Notes: generated by a model not told the origin, from the letters alone. Counted from the stretch's first letter, positions 8,616 through 18,462 are shown. The stretch: DNA of 64,000 nucleotides from Petrocella sp024636985 (GCA_024636985.1 JAGXFY010000049.1:1-64000), one strand, 5' to 3'. Numbers and translations: made by a program.

Positions 8616-10904
8616 TTACGTCAAATCTAAAGCTATTTTTTCTACAAAATCTAAAATATTATCCCATTTTTCTTTGCGTGTTGCCATCACTAACTTAAAA
8701 GCCAATATTCTTAATTCATCTTGTCCACTTCTTTCAAAATAATCAACCAGTTTCTGTGCTTGAACGGTTATTTCATTACTATCTTTCTCCATATAGAGAT
8801 ATCTAATCTTTTCTAGAATTGCTTCTACCGTACTGACGCGTTCTGTCTTGACATCATCATGCATGATAACTAATGCTTCATTGTACCGCACGTCATGAAG
8901 TATTCTTTTATCACCATCCATGAGTGCATGAACCATTTCAGATATTTTCTGTAACTGTATGGGTTTCGTAATATATAAGTCAAAGTTATGCTTCATAATC
9001 ACATCCCGATCTTCTTTTAATGCTAGTGCTGTCAAAGCAATAATGGTTGTTTTTCTGCCTTTATCGCTTCTCCGAATAATATCAACAGCCTCAAGCCCAC
9101 TCATCACTGGCATCTGAATATCCATAAAAATCACATCATAAGCAAGATTTTTTTCTACTTCATTCACGCCTATTTTCCCATTTTCCGCTACATCAACGGT
9201 ATGTCCATCTAATACCAACTGTTTAGATATAATTCTACGATTAATCTCATCATCTTCAATGACCAAAATCCTTCCCTTTTTATGTCGAGTCTCGGATAGT
9301 TCCTGCTTATGAAATGGTTCATACAGGGTATCTAATCTTCTATAATAAGCTTCTATTTCCTGTCCCGAATCTGTCTCAACGTCTAGGGGAATACTAAAGT
9401 AGAATTCTGAGCCCATGCCTTCTTCTGATTTAACCGTTAAATTGCCGCCAAAAAGTCTAATTATTTTCTTAGAAATGGTTAAACCAAGACCAGTACCACC
9501 TTTTTTCCGTGTGTAAGAACCATCTGCTTGCGTGAAGCTCTCAAATAAATTCGCCTTGAAGTCTTCACTAATGCCAATACCGGTATCTTTTACATACACG
9601 CGTAATTCCAGTTTGTTGCTCCCAATCATAGAAAAACAATAATGCATCATGACCTCACCTACATCCGTAAATTTGATGGCATTATCCACGAGATTCGTTA
9701 GTACTTGCTTAAGTCTAATTCTGTCTCCAATAACCCTTCCCATGGCAGCGGGACATATTTGTAGATTAAATTCAATGTTCTTATCCTGAGCTTTAAAAAG
9801 ATTTTCCTTATAGACTTCTTCAAAAAGTTGATCTATATAAAAAGGTTTTTTAAATAGTGTCAATTTACCTGCTTCAATTTTAGAAATATCTAAGATACTG
9901 TTGATAATATTTAACAGGTTCATACTAGAAGATTTGGCAATATCAAGGTTCTCAATTAATGACGGATCTGTTAGGTAACGTCTTGTAAGGTCCACCATTC
10001 CTATGATACCGTTTAATGGCGTCCGAATTTCATGACTCATATTCGACAAGAATTCGCTTTTTAGTCGATTGGCTTCAATTGCATCATCTTTAGCTTTTTT
10101 TATCCTTTTTTCATAGTTGACTTGCTCTGTTATATCTTGAATAATAATCAAGCTCTGTATTTCATCATGACTCATGATTTTCACAAATCCCAGTTGATAA
10201 TCTCTATAGATGTTTTTATCAAAAATAGTATGCTTAAACTGTAACCTGTTAGAAAGATAATCTTGACTGTCTTCATATAATGCATGAACACTTTGTCTCA
10301 TTTTACAGTCTGCACATCTTTCACTTAATCCACATAATTTGTCCTTGGCATTTGAACATCTCAATAAGTTCCCTAGTAATGCTTCACCAGCTTGTGCTTG
10401 TTTCACATCAAAGTTATGAGAAATATAGCGGTTAATCTTGACCACTTTTCTATCCTGATCCACCACAACTAAGCCTAAAGGTAAGGCGTCATTGATGATT
10501 TCCAAATTATTCTTTTGTTCGATATGCTCGTTTTCCAACTGGATTAAATTGGTAACGTCTCGAATACTAAGTACTACCTGATAAAGATTCTGAACCTGTA
10601 TACGTGTAATACTCGCCGACATATACCGCTTACCTATATTGGGCACCATAATAAAGGCGCCTCTTTCTAGCCCTCTTGTAATACCAGATGCTTTGACTTC
10701 ATCAATGATGTTCTTGATGATTTCACCTTTTTCATCTGTTTTTACACGAAAGAATCGAGCTATGTCATCCAAAGGTTCCGGTTGACTGCCAATGACCTCA
10801 ATAGCCTTTTTATTAATGTATTCAATCTCATTGTGTTCATTAACCGTAATGACACCGTCTCCTAGGGCCTCCAAAATGTTATAATAATCCAGATTTTTTT
10901 TCAT
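8616..10904 (-). CDS. Hybrid sensor histidine kinase (PAS-PAS-HisKA-HATPase-REC)
   Basis: A soluble hybrid kinase of 762 aa with no membrane segment. A PAS domain covers residues ~8-118 and a second ~135-260. The second holds four cysteines in the pattern C183-x7-C191-x5-C197-x2-C200, which could bind metal or sense redox state. The dimerisation domain has SNMSHEIRTPLNG with phospho-acceptor H291. The ATPase has NAIKFT, DTGIGIS and GGTGLGL, so it looks active. A receiver domain at ~544-660 has D595. The C-terminal ~100 residues are helical and may be an Hpt-like relic, but no HxxKG is seen. It follows cheD by 8 bp and precedes the RR gene, so it is probably part of the chemosensory output. 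Confidence 0.88.
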   Translation of the reverse strand: MKKNLDYYNILEALGDGVITVNEHNEIEYINKKAIEVIGSQPEPLDDIARFFRVKTDEKGEIIKNIIDEVKASGITRGLERGAFIMVPNIGKRYMSASITRIQVQNLYQVVLSIRDVTNLIQLENEHIEQKNNLEIINDALPLGLVVVDQDRKVVKINRYISHNFDVKQAQAGEALLGNLLRCSNAKDKLCGLSERCADCKMRQSVHALYEDSQDYLSNRLQFKHTIFDKNIYRDYQLGFVKIMSHDEIQSLIIIQDITEQVNYEKRIKKAKDDAIEANRLKSEFLSNMSHEIRTPLNGIIGMVDLTRRYLTDPSLIENLDIAKSSSMNLLNIINSILDISKIEAGKLTLFKKPFYIDQLFEEVYKENLFKAQDKNIEFNLQICPAAMGRVIGDRIRLKQVLTNLVDNAIKFTDVGEVMMHYCFSMIGSNKLELRVYVKDTGIGISEDFKANLFESFTQADGSYTRKKGGTGLGLTISKKIIRLFGGNLTVKSEEGMGSEFYFSIPLDVETDSGQEIEAYYRRLDTLYEPFHKQELSETRHKKGRILVIEDDEINRRIISKQLVLDGHTVDVAENGKIGVNEVEKNLAYDVIFMDIQMPVMSGLEAVDIIRRSDKGRKTTIIALTALALKEDRDVIMKHNFDLYITKPIQLQKISEMVHALMDGDKRILHDVRYNEALVIMHDDVKTERVSTVEAILEKIRYLYMEKDSNEITVQAQKLVDYFERSGQDELRILAFKLVMATRKEKWDNILDFVEKIALDLT

Positions 10905-10912
10905 TTTATCAC

Positions 10913-11389
10913 CTATAATATCATATTTTGCCTTTTGACATGAATATGGCCGTTTGAGACCTTAACTGTAACCGTTCGGCTATAACGCTTGCCTGTTTCT
11001 GAATCATCAATCTTTAAGCCATAAGTACTGACCAAATGTCTAACCATTGCTTTGTTTTTTTGTCCGACTAAAAATTGATCTGTCGGCAGACCGGATACTG
11101 CTCCGCCAATAAGATGCACATCTAATTGACTTTTTTTACAACCTAATTCATATAGAAAATAATTCACCATTACCGGTACAATATCTGACGCAAAATAACC
11201 CGGCTTCATCTTGTATAGTGCCCTACTTCTAATACTTGAATTTTCCGGTAAGACTATATGGGCCATCGCTGTATGATTTGTATGATTGCAATGGATAATA
11301 AGTGCAACACAGGAACCAAGCGCATGTGTTACCATAATCTCACTCTGATTATTAGATACTCTATATTCACCAATACCCACATTTAACAT
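10913..11389 (-). CDS. cheD: CheD, chemoreceptor glutamine deamidase
   Basis: CheD deamidates selected glutamines of methyl-accepting chemoreceptors to glutamate, creating sites for CheR methylation. The catalytic residues known from Thermotoga CheD (Thr21, Cys27, His44) fall at the same positions here: T21 in VTHALGSC, C27, and H44 in AMAHIVLP. This supports the start. The usual GGA motif (LIGGAVSG) is present. The 158-aa length is normal. It lies 3 bp after cheB, within the operon. No cheC partner is seen in the window. Confidence 0.93.
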   Translation of the reverse strand: MLNVGIGEYRVSNNQSEIMVTHALGSCVALIIHCNHTNHTAMAHIVLPENSSIRSRALYKMKPGYFASDIVPVMVNYFLYELGCKKSQLDVHLIGGAVSGLPTDQFLVGQKNKAMVRHLVSTYGLKIDDSETGKRYSRTVTVKVSNGHIHVKRQNMIL

Positions 11390-11392
11390 ATG

Positions 11393-12403
11393 TCACCTCA
11401 AGTATTTCATCATATAATGACCCATTAAATCTAAAGACGTCTGCTTTGTTAAGCCGTTTAATTCATATGCCACTTTGGGCATACCATATACCACACTTGA
11501 AGCTTCATCTTGACCAATGGTGATGGCACCTTTCCTTTTCATGGTTGTTATACCTTTTGCACCATCATAACCCATGCCGGTTAACAGAACACCCATCGCT
11601 CTTTCCTTAGCTTCCTCGGCCATAGATGAAAACAATACATCCACCGAGGGACAATGCCCACTAACCTTATTACCGGCAAACACCTTAAGAACGTAGGTAC
11701 CATCCACTTTTCTAACTTGTACATGTTGATCCCCCGGCGCTACATATACATGGTTTCTTTTAATGATATCATGGTTTGCTGCTTCTTTTACCGTAAAGTG
11801 GGTTTGTTGATTCAAGCGTTCAGCAAACATTGCCGAAAAAACAGGAGGTATATGCTGTACGACTACGATGCCCGGTAATTCCTCAGGTAATTGTTTAAGT
11901 AACTTGAATATGGCTTCCGTACCACCGGTAGAAGCACCAATCCCGATTAAGTCAAACTGTTTAATAACTTGGTGGTGGTTCTTTTCTACGTTAATCGGCT
12001 TTTCGTCAATTATAACCGTAGCGTTAGATGCTGCTTTAATCTTATTAATCAATTCCAATATAAAGTCTTGAACACTTTCCGGTGACTGAGCGCTTGGCTT
12101 GGAAACAAATTCAACAGCACCTGCATTCATAGCATCAAAGACTTTATTGCTTACAGCACTTACAACAATAACCGGAACAGGATACTGGGGCATCAAGCGC
12201 CTGACAAATTCTATACCGTTCATCTTTGGCATCTCAATATCACATGTAACCACGTCCGGTTCAAACTCAAGAATCTTATCGACTGCATCATAAGGATCTA
12301 CAGCAGTTGCAACAACTGTTATCGTTGGGTCCACCCTGATACCTCTTGATAGTATTTCCCTAAAAACGCGACTGTCGTCAACAATCAATACTTTAATAGC
12401 CAT
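11393..12403 (-). CDS. cheB: CheB, chemotaxis methylesterase response regulator
   Basis: CheB removes methyl groups from receptor glutamates (and can deamidate glutamines) when phosphorylated by CheA. The receiver domain has the acidic pair in VDDS, the phospho-acceptor D55 in VVTCDIEMPKMNG and Lys102 in VSKPS. The C-terminal esterase has the catalytic triad S158 (GASTGG), H184 (VQHIPP) and D280 (GMGYDGAKG). The 336-aa length is standard. It sits between cheR and cheD, matching its role in adaptation. Confidence 0.95.
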   Translation of the reverse strand: MAIKVLIVDDSRVFREILSRGIRVDPTITVVATAVDPYDAVDKILEFEPDVVTCDIEMPKMNGIEFVRRLMPQYPVPVIVVSAVSNKVFDAMNAGAVEFVSKPSAQSPESVQDFILELINKIKAASNATVIIDEKPINVEKNHHQVIKQFDLIGIGASTGGTEAIFKLLKQLPEELPGIVVVQHIPPVFSAMFAERLNQQTHFTVKEAANHDIIKRNHVYVAPGDQHVQVRKVDGTYVLKVFAGNKVSGHCPSVDVLFSSMAEEAKERAMGVLLTGMGYDGAKGITTMKRKGAITIGQDEASSVVYGMPKVAYELNGLTKQTSLDLMGHYMMKYLR

Positions 12404-12417
12404 CCCTACTTACCCCC

Positions 12418-13233
12418 TTATACTTTTCTATAGACTGCCGGCTTAATATACTTGAACTTAGTGGTCTCCCTACTTATAGATTCAGAATGTCCGATAAATA
12501 AATAGCCACCAGGTTCTAGGGCATCGTATAATTTGTTTATGAGTTCCGCTTTTGTCTTATGATCAAAGTAAATCATAACGTTGCGGCAGAATATTATATG
12601 AAACTTTTTCTTAAAAGGGAATTGAGGCTCAAGAAGGTTGAACCTTCGATAGATGACTTCATTTTTTAGACTTTCCTTAACTTGATACTGATGGTCATTG
12701 ATTTTATCGAAATAATTAAGTACCCAGATTTTTGGTAAGGCACTTAGTTTTTCTTTTGTATAAATCCCTTTTTTGGCTTCTTCTAGTACACTTAAGGAGA
12801 GATCTGTTGCCAGTAGTTTTTTATCCCATGATACGGCAAGATTCTTAAAATAATCTGCTAGGAGTATCGCCAAGGTATAGGGTTCTTCTCCTGATGATGC
12901 GGCGGCACACCACACCCGTAGATCATTATTATTAATAATCCTATTCATATATGGTAATACTTCTTGGGTGAGAAAATTAAAATGTTCCGGTTCACGCATA
13001 AAGTAGGTATGGTTGGTTGTAATCTTATCAATCAAACGACTTAGTTCTTTACCTTCTGAGTCATGCCTAAGTAACTGATAGTAGGCCATAAAGCTGTTTA
13101 AATTATGGTCTCTAACAATACTACCCAGTCGCCCAACAAGCATTGCCTTTTTCTCATCTCTCAGATGAATACCGCTATGCTCCTTAATAAAGTCTGTAAT
13201 GAGCCTAAACTCATCTTCTGTAATCTGTATCAT
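12418..13233 (-). CDS. cheR: CheR, chemotaxis protein methyltransferase
   Basis: CheR adds methyl groups from S-adenosylmethionine to receptor glutamates. It has the N-terminal helical domain (ITEDEFRLITDFIKEHSGIHL) and the Rossmann methyltransferase domain with WCAAASSGEEPYTLAI as the SAM-binding loop and IIFCRNVMIYFD further on. The ATG at 13233 gives the usual CheR start (MIQITEDEF); a GTG four codons upstream is in frame but has no ribosome site. It lies downstream of the MCP gene with the inverted-repeat element between them. Confidence 0.93.
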   Translation of the reverse strand: MIQITEDEFRLITDFIKEHSGIHLRDEKKAMLVGRLGSIVRDHNLNSFMAYYQLLRHDSEGKELSRLIDKITTNHTYFMREPEHFNFLTQEVLPYMNRIINNNDLRVWCAAASSGEEPYTLAILLADYFKNLAVSWDKKLLATDLSLSVLEEAKKGIYTKEKLSALPKIWVLNYFDKINDHQYQVKESLKNEVIYRRFNLLEPQFPFKKKFHIIFCRNVMIYFDHKTKAELINKLYDALEPGGYLFIGHSESISRETTKFKYIKPAVYRKV

Positions 13234-13297
13234 CTCAACACCCACTTATAGAAGGGAGACACGTCTCCCTCCATAAACTATAATGATTGGTTAAGAT

Positions 13298-13398
13298 GTC
13301 AAAACTATATAGTTGAACTTTCGCATACAATATATAGTTATGAATGTATCAACGTAATCTATATATTGCATGTGAACTTAGTGAAACTTAGTTTTGAC
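13298..13398. repeat. 101-bp inverted-repeat (MITE-like) element between mcp and cheR
   Basis: The stretch begins GTCAAAACTATATAG and ends with TTAGTTTTGAC, so its ends are inverted. A second, inner pair (CAATATATAG and CTATATATTG) also faces inward, making an imperfect hairpin of about 40 bp per arm. The copy at 1-68 matches it in opposite orientation, and the hairpin at 3731-3766 carries its terminal motif. It has no ORF. It splits the chemosensory operon 13 bp after the MCP stop codon. Confidence 0.75.
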
Positions 13399-13411
13399 CC
13401 TATAACCATGA

Positions 13412-15460
13412 TTAGTATTTATCAAAATCTGTATCACTTAGAGATATTTTCTTGTTCTGCCTCTTGGGTCCACTACCTTCATTATGCTTCATATCTTCCA
13501 GCATCTTTAGCACATCCGGATGCACTTCTTCATGATCTTGATTATACTTGGCTTTAGTGTGCTTTAGCTTAAAGTTAGCTACTTGTGACTTAAGCATATC
13601 GGCTTGACCGGATAATTCTTCACTGGCTGCAGCTGTCTCTTCAGCTGTCGCACTTGTTGTTTGAACCACATCGGATATTTGCATGATGCCTTGGTTAATC
13701 TGTTCAACACCAAGGGCTTGCTCATTCGATGCCACAGCAATCTCTCCAACCAGTTCTGCTGATTTTGATACACCTTCAACAATCATGTTCAATGCCTCTG
13801 CTGTTTCATTGGCAAGCTTAGTACCACCCTCTACCTCTTTGATGGAACCTTCTATCATTGCTGTGGTTTCTTTGGCTGCATTGGCTGAACGGGCAGCTAG
13901 ATTCCTGACTTCTTCTGCCACCACGGCAAATCCTTTTCCGTGTTGACCGGCTCTTGCCGCTTCAACTGCAGCATTTAGAGCTAATATGTTGGTTTGGAAA
14001 GCTATGTCATCTATAACTTTAATGATCTTAGATATATTATTAGACGAATCATTGATGCCCTCCATGGCTTTGACCATACCTGCCATCTGTGCGTTCCCTT
14101 TTTCTGCATATTTTTGAGCAGACGAGGATATTTCTTTAGCTTTTTCTGCATTGGCGGCATTTTGTCTGGTCTGAGCAGCAATCTCTTCAATGGAAGCTGT
14201 TAATTCTTCTACCGAACTTGCTTGTTCTGTTGCGCCTTGTGACAAGGACATGCTGGAATCTGATACCTGTCTAGATCCGGATGCCACTTGTTCAGAAGCA
14301 GAATTAATGTTGGTCATAACCTCATTAATGTTATTTGTCATTCTAAGGAATGCGCCTGCTAGTATGCCAATCTCATCTTTGGACTCTACTTGGATATCCA
14401 CATCCAGATCTCCATCTGCAATTCTTTTGGCTGCAATTACCATTTTGTTAATTGGCTTTTTGATAATATTAGATATAAACCATCCAAGTAATATAGAAAT
14501 AGCAACGCCTATGAATGTAAACACAATAATCATCATATTCGATTTGACCACTGCATCATGAGCAATCGTTACATTCAATGCAACCATTTCTTCCAAATCA
14601 ACCATTAGATTACCAGCATTTGTCTCATTTTCACCCATAGCCAATACTAACATTTCATCAAACAATTGGTCCGAAGTTCCAACCAGTTCTGCCATTCTAG
14701 CTAATACATCTAGCGTGGCTTCCATATTGACCACAGTTACAGTATCGTATATGTTCCTAGCTTGGGCCTGTTTATCTTCGGCTGCTCCTAGATTTATTGC
14801 ATTTATTGTTTTGCCACTTTCATGCACTTTTTGATGAGGAATTTGTATCTCTTCCATCAAACTTGATAATTCTCCACTTCTTGTATCGTATGACCCAAGC
14901 CAGTGTCCTAAAGCACATTCATCTGCTTCAAGTCCACCTTCAAATCCAACTGATTTTTCTATGGACTCAGAGAGCATCCATATCCAGTTCATATGGTCTC
15001 TTTGTCTTAATGCTATTTCCTTGCTAACTTCTTGGGGATTATCAATACCAAGCGTATCTAATTGATTGGACAATGTCAGAAATCGTTCATGACCTTCTAG
15101 CCATGTAGCATACCCAGTCTCAATATGCGCCCATTTAGCTTCCTCTTCTTCTGTCATCGGTAACTCTAAAAACAAATCCCAGTACTTATTAAAGTTAGCT
15201 TTACTTGTCTCAATTTCCTGGTAATTATTTTGTTTTTCTTCATAGGTTAATTTAGGATTCAACAAATTGTTTTCATGTGCTTGAATTTCAATATAGTTTT
15301 TTTCGATTTCTAATAGATACTGGACACTAGGAAGTCTTACTACTCCAACTTCATTAAGACCGACATAGCCAACCACCCCTATTGCGCCAGCTATAACAGC
15401 TACTAAAACAAAACCAATAATCAATTTGACGCCTATTTTTAGGTTATAATACCACTTCAT
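13412..15460 (-). CDS. Methyl-accepting chemotaxis protein with extracytoplasmic CZB-type zinc motif
   Basis: A transmembrane chemoreceptor of 682 aa. Transmembrane segments are at about residues 12-35 and 308-329. Between them, on the outside, is a helical sensor with the chemoreceptor zinc-binding pattern H156, C182 (ECALGHWL), H209 and H213. HAMP follows (~330-385). The signalling hairpin includes the conserved tip IDDIAFQTNILALNAAVEAA and flanking methylation helices with EQASSVEE. It lies between cheW and cheR and is the only receptor in the operon. Family knowledge links CZB to zinc or hypochlorite sensing, usually in the cytoplasm, so the outside position here is less common. Confidence 0.92.
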   Translation of the reverse strand: MKWYYNLKIGVKLIIGFVLVAVIAGAIGVVGYVGLNEVGVVRLPSVQYLLEIEKNYIEIQAHENNLLNPKLTYEEKQNNYQEIETSKANFNKYWDLFLELPMTEEEEAKWAHIETGYATWLEGHERFLTLSNQLDTLGIDNPQEVSKEIALRQRDHMNWIWMLSESIEKSVGFEGGLEADECALGHWLGSYDTRSGELSSLMEEIQIPHQKVHESGKTINAINLGAAEDKQAQARNIYDTVTVVNMEATLDVLARMAELVGTSDQLFDEMLVLAMGENETNAGNLMVDLEEMVALNVTIAHDAVVKSNMMIIVFTFIGVAISILLGWFISNIIKKPINKMVIAAKRIADGDLDVDIQVESKDEIGILAGAFLRMTNNINEVMTNINSASEQVASGSRQVSDSSMSLSQGATEQASSVEELTASIEEIAAQTRQNAANAEKAKEISSSAQKYAEKGNAQMAGMVKAMEGINDSSNNISKIIKVIDDIAFQTNILALNAAVEAARAGQHGKGFAVVAEEVRNLAARSANAAKETTAMIEGSIKEVEGGTKLANETAEALNMIVEGVSKSAELVGEIAVASNEQALGVEQINQGIMQISDVVQTTSATAEETAAASEELSGQADMLKSQVANFKLKHTKAKYNQDHEEVHPDVLKMLEDMKHNEGSGPKRQNKKISLSDTDFDKY

Positions 15461-15473
15461 ATTTTAAATCCTC

Positions 15474-15971
15474 CTAGTCATTCGAGCTTTTAAGCTCGTC
15501 TATTTCTTGCTCATCCAATAGTTTTTCACAATCCAGTATCAATATGACATTGTCATCACTTTTACCTACACTCTTTATATATTTTCTCCCACTCGAATTT
15601 AGATTGGGCGGTGGCACGATATTGTCATCGCCAATATTAATCACTTCTGCAACGGCGTCAACAATAATACCAATGGATAATTGTGCTATATCAATGACAA
15701 TGATACAGGTTCTGTCATTATATTCTTTTGGCGTCTTGTTAAACTTCAATCTGGCATCCATAACCGCTATGATTTTACCTCTTAAATTGATTATACCTTT
15801 GACAAAATTCGGCAATTCCGGCACAACCGTAATGGGTTGAATACCGATGATTTCCGTCACATACATGATGTCAATCCCATAGTTCTCTTCTCCAAGAGAG
15901 AAAGTTAGGAATTTGCCTTTCTGTGTATCTTCTTCTTGGTCTTCTAATAAACCATTCATGTCTTCATTCAT
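15474..15971 (-). CDS. cheW: CheW, chemotaxis coupling protein
   Basis: An SH3-like scaffold protein that links CheA to chemoreceptors. It has the typical core FSLGEENYGIDIMYVTEII, the segment FVKGIINLRGKIIAVMDARLKF and IGIIVDAVAEVINI. The length of 165 aa is normal with a slightly longer acidic N-terminus. It stands 13 bp before the MCP gene and 18 bp after cheA. Confidence 0.94.
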   Translation of the reverse strand: MNEDMNGLLEDQEEDTQKGKFLTFSLGEENYGIDIMYVTEIIGIQPITVVPELPNFVKGIINLRGKIIAVMDARLKFNKTPKEYNDRTCIIVIDIAQLSIGIIVDAVAEVINIGDDNIVPPPNLNSSGRKYIKSVGKSDDNVILILDCEKLLDEQEIDELKSSND

Positions 15972-15989
15972 CTTATCACCTTCATCCCC

Positions 15990-18089
15990 TTATTTGTCAT
16001 GCACATTGGATAGTTCAAATTCGCCGACATCCAGTATCAGACTAATGCTACCATCACCAAGCAATGTACATCCACCCAAGCCTTTAACCTGCTTATAGCG
16101 TTTGATATAGTTTGGCAGTGACTTAACCACAACCTGCTGTTGTCCTAGTAATTCATCTGCAAATAGGCAACAGCTACGATCGTCTTCTTCAACCATAATC
16201 AAGATACCTTTCTCATAGTCATCGACATCTGTTTTTAGACCGTAGTGCTCATAGAGCTTCACAATCGGATAACATAAACCTCTAACCATAATCATCTCGT
16301 TACCATCAGGATCTTTTATGATTTCCTTATTCCCAGGTCTAAAAGATTCCTTAACAGAAACAATAGGAATGGTAAACCTAGATTCTCCTACTTTTATATT
16401 CATACCCTCAATAATGGCTAAGGTTAATGGTATTTTTAGAATAATGGTTGTGCCTTTACCAAAAACACTATCTACGATGACAGAGCCACCGATGCTTTCA
16501 ATATTTTTTGCCACCACATCCATGCCGACACCTCTACCAGAAAACTCTGTCACTTGTTCCTTCATGGAGAAGCCTGGGTGTAATATCAGACGATAAATAT
16601 CTTTATCGTTCATGTCCTCTATAGATTGATAGATTAAGCCTAGATTATAAGCTTTCTCATATATTTTTTGTTTGTTTAGCCCTTTGCCGTCATCTTTTAT
16701 AATGATCAGAACATCACTGCCAGAGTTTTTTGCCTCAAGGATGATGCTGCCTTCCTTTGGCTTTCCTTTTGTTAAACGTTCTTCGGCGTCTTCTATACCA
16801 TGATCAATGGCATTTCGAATAATATGCATCAAAGGATCTGCAATTTTTTCTATGATGTTCTTGTCTACTTCTGTTTCTTCACCGTATACGTCTAGAACCA
16901 CATCTTTGGACAGCTTTCTTGTCATATCCCGTACGATACGATGCATTTTCATAAAGGTTGTAGACAATGCCACCATTCGAATGGCCATAACCATATCTTG
17001 AAGCTCACTGGATATCTTATGTAGCTGTCTTGACGCTTTTTCAAAGCTCTCAATCTCCAATCGCACAACTTCCGGATTCTGAGATACCATCGCTTCTGCA
17101 ATAACAAGTTCACCCACCATGTCCATAAGCATGTCCAGTTTATCTACGTTTACACTAATAATGCTTTGGGTTGTTATCGCAGTGACTTCATACTTGGTAT
17201 CTTCTTTTTCTTTTTTTATTTTCTGACTTTCTATGTACTTTTTTGAGGTCTCCGGTATCTTGATTTCTTCAGACATCTCTTGATCTTGATAAATGACTTC
17301 AAATTCTTTGAACCAATCTAGTTCTGCTTTTTCAAAATCTAGACTTTCCAAAAAGACTGTTTTTTCAAGATATTTCTTAATGTCTTCTTCGCTGGAGGTT
17401 GACCTTATGGCCATTAAAAACCCATTGCTTCTTATGTCTTCAATAGTCTGGTCATTATCGATGATATCACTCGGTTTATAGAGCACTTCCTCAACCAAAT
17501 CCACAATATTATGTATAACAGTATAGGCTCTGATGTTCTCCATCTCACAGTCTTTTTTGAACCTAATCTTTGCTTTATAATACTTTGCTTGATCTTCTTT
17601 ATTACTGGGTCTGATGTAATATTTTTGATCAGCTTCTGTTTTTGTCCCGACTTCTTTCTTTATCTTCTCAAGTCCGTTTTCGTCTTTAAGTACCTCAAGG
17701 TAATCATTGACTTTTTCTGTCAAACTGGCGGTGTCGCCGTCCGGTGTTTCTCCATTTCTGATTTTGATCAGTTCAATTTTGTAATAGTCCACACTCTCGA
17801 GAATGCAGTCGACCAGTGTGGAGAAATCGTATCTTATAGCCTGATTTTCACGTATAACGTAAAATATATCTTCAATCTTATGGGCCAAAGTACTGATTTC
17901 ATTAAACATCATCATAGCTGATGACCCTTTAATGGTATGCATAAAGCGAAAAATCTCATTAATCGCATCCATAGAAAAAGTCCCTATTTTTTCACTTTGA
18001 ATCATCAGTTGTTCTAGGGTTTCTATAATCTGTGAAGTCTCATAAACATAAGCTTCCAGCATCGGTTCATCAATATATGAATTGTTCAA
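15990..18089 (-). CDS. cheA: CheA, chemotaxis histidine kinase
   Basis: The central kinase of the chemosensory array. The Hpt domain has the phospho-acceptor H51 in FMHTIKGSSAMM. A P2-like region, about residues 150-270, should dock CheY and CheB. The dimer region is followed by the ATPase with NAIDHGIEDAEER, DDGKGL and GRGVGMDVV, and then the CheW-like regulatory domain with FTIPIVSVKE and KGLGGCTLLGDGSISLILD. All catalytic motifs are kept. The start is a TTG at 18089 preceded by GGGGGAA. Confidence 0.95.
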   Translation of the reverse strand: MNNSYIDEPMLEAYVYETSQIIETLEQLMIQSEKIGTFSMDAINEIFRFMHTIKGSSAMMMFNEISTLAHKIEDIFYVIRENQAIRYDFSTLVDCILESVDYYKIELIKIRNGETPDGDTASLTEKVNDYLEVLKDENGLEKIKKEVGTKTEADQKYYIRPSNKEDQAKYYKAKIRFKKDCEMENIRAYTVIHNIVDLVEEVLYKPSDIIDNDQTIEDIRSNGFLMAIRSTSSEEDIKKYLEKTVFLESLDFEKAELDWFKEFEVIYQDQEMSEEIKIPETSKKYIESQKIKKEKEDTKYEVTAITTQSIISVNVDKLDMLMDMVGELVIAEAMVSQNPEVVRLEIESFEKASRQLHKISSELQDMVMAIRMVALSTTFMKMHRIVRDMTRKLSKDVVLDVYGEETEVDKNIIEKIADPLMHIIRNAIDHGIEDAEERLTKGKPKEGSIILEAKNSGSDVLIIIKDDGKGLNKQKIYEKAYNLGLIYQSIEDMNDKDIYRLILHPGFSMKEQVTEFSGRGVGMDVVAKNIESIGGSVIVDSVFGKGTTIILKIPLTLAIIEGMNIKVGESRFTIPIVSVKESFRPGNKEIIKDPDGNEMIMVRGLCYPIVKLYEHYGLKTDVDDYEKGILIMVEEDDRSCCLFADELLGQQQVVVKSLPNYIKRYKQVKGLGGCTLLGDGSISLILDVGEFELSNVHDK

Positions 18090-18105
18090 CTGTTCTTCCC
18101 CCTGA

Positions 18106-18462
18106 TTATGATTTTAAGCTCTCCAATACTTCAATAAGCTTATCTTCTTTAAATGGCTTAACAATAAATGAATTGGCACCATACATGACAGCTTCTCTAA
18201 TAAGTGCCTCCTGACCCATCGCTGAGACCATGATTACTTTAACTGTAGAGCTGAGCTTCTTGATCTCTTTTAAAGCTTCTATCCCGGATAAGTTTGGCAT
18301 GGTAATATCCATGGTAATAATATCAGGTCTATACTTTTGGAATTTTTCTACAGCCTGTTGACCATCTTCTGCCTCACACACAACCTCATATTCTTTTTTT
18401 TCAATCATCCTTCGAATGGCTACCCTCATAAACGACGCATCATCTACTATCATTAATCTCAT
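18106..18462 (-). CDS. cheY: CheY, chemotaxis response regulator
   Basis: A single receiver domain of 118 aa that carries the output of CheA. The acidic pocket is D7/D8 in MIVDDAS, the phospho-acceptor is D52 in IITMDITMPNLSG, the switch Ser is in MVSAMGQ and the Lys is in VKPFKED. The sequence is closer to flagellar CheY than the two other stand-alone receivers in the cluster. It is the first core che gene, 16 bp upstream of cheA, with a strong GGAGGGG ribosome site. Confidence 0.92.
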   Translation of the reverse strand: MRLMIVDDASFMRVAIRRMIEKKEYEVVCEAEDGQQAVEKFQKYRPDIITMDITMPNLSGIEALKEIKKLSSTVKVIMVSAMGQEALIREAVMYGANSFIVKPFKEDKLIEVLESLKS

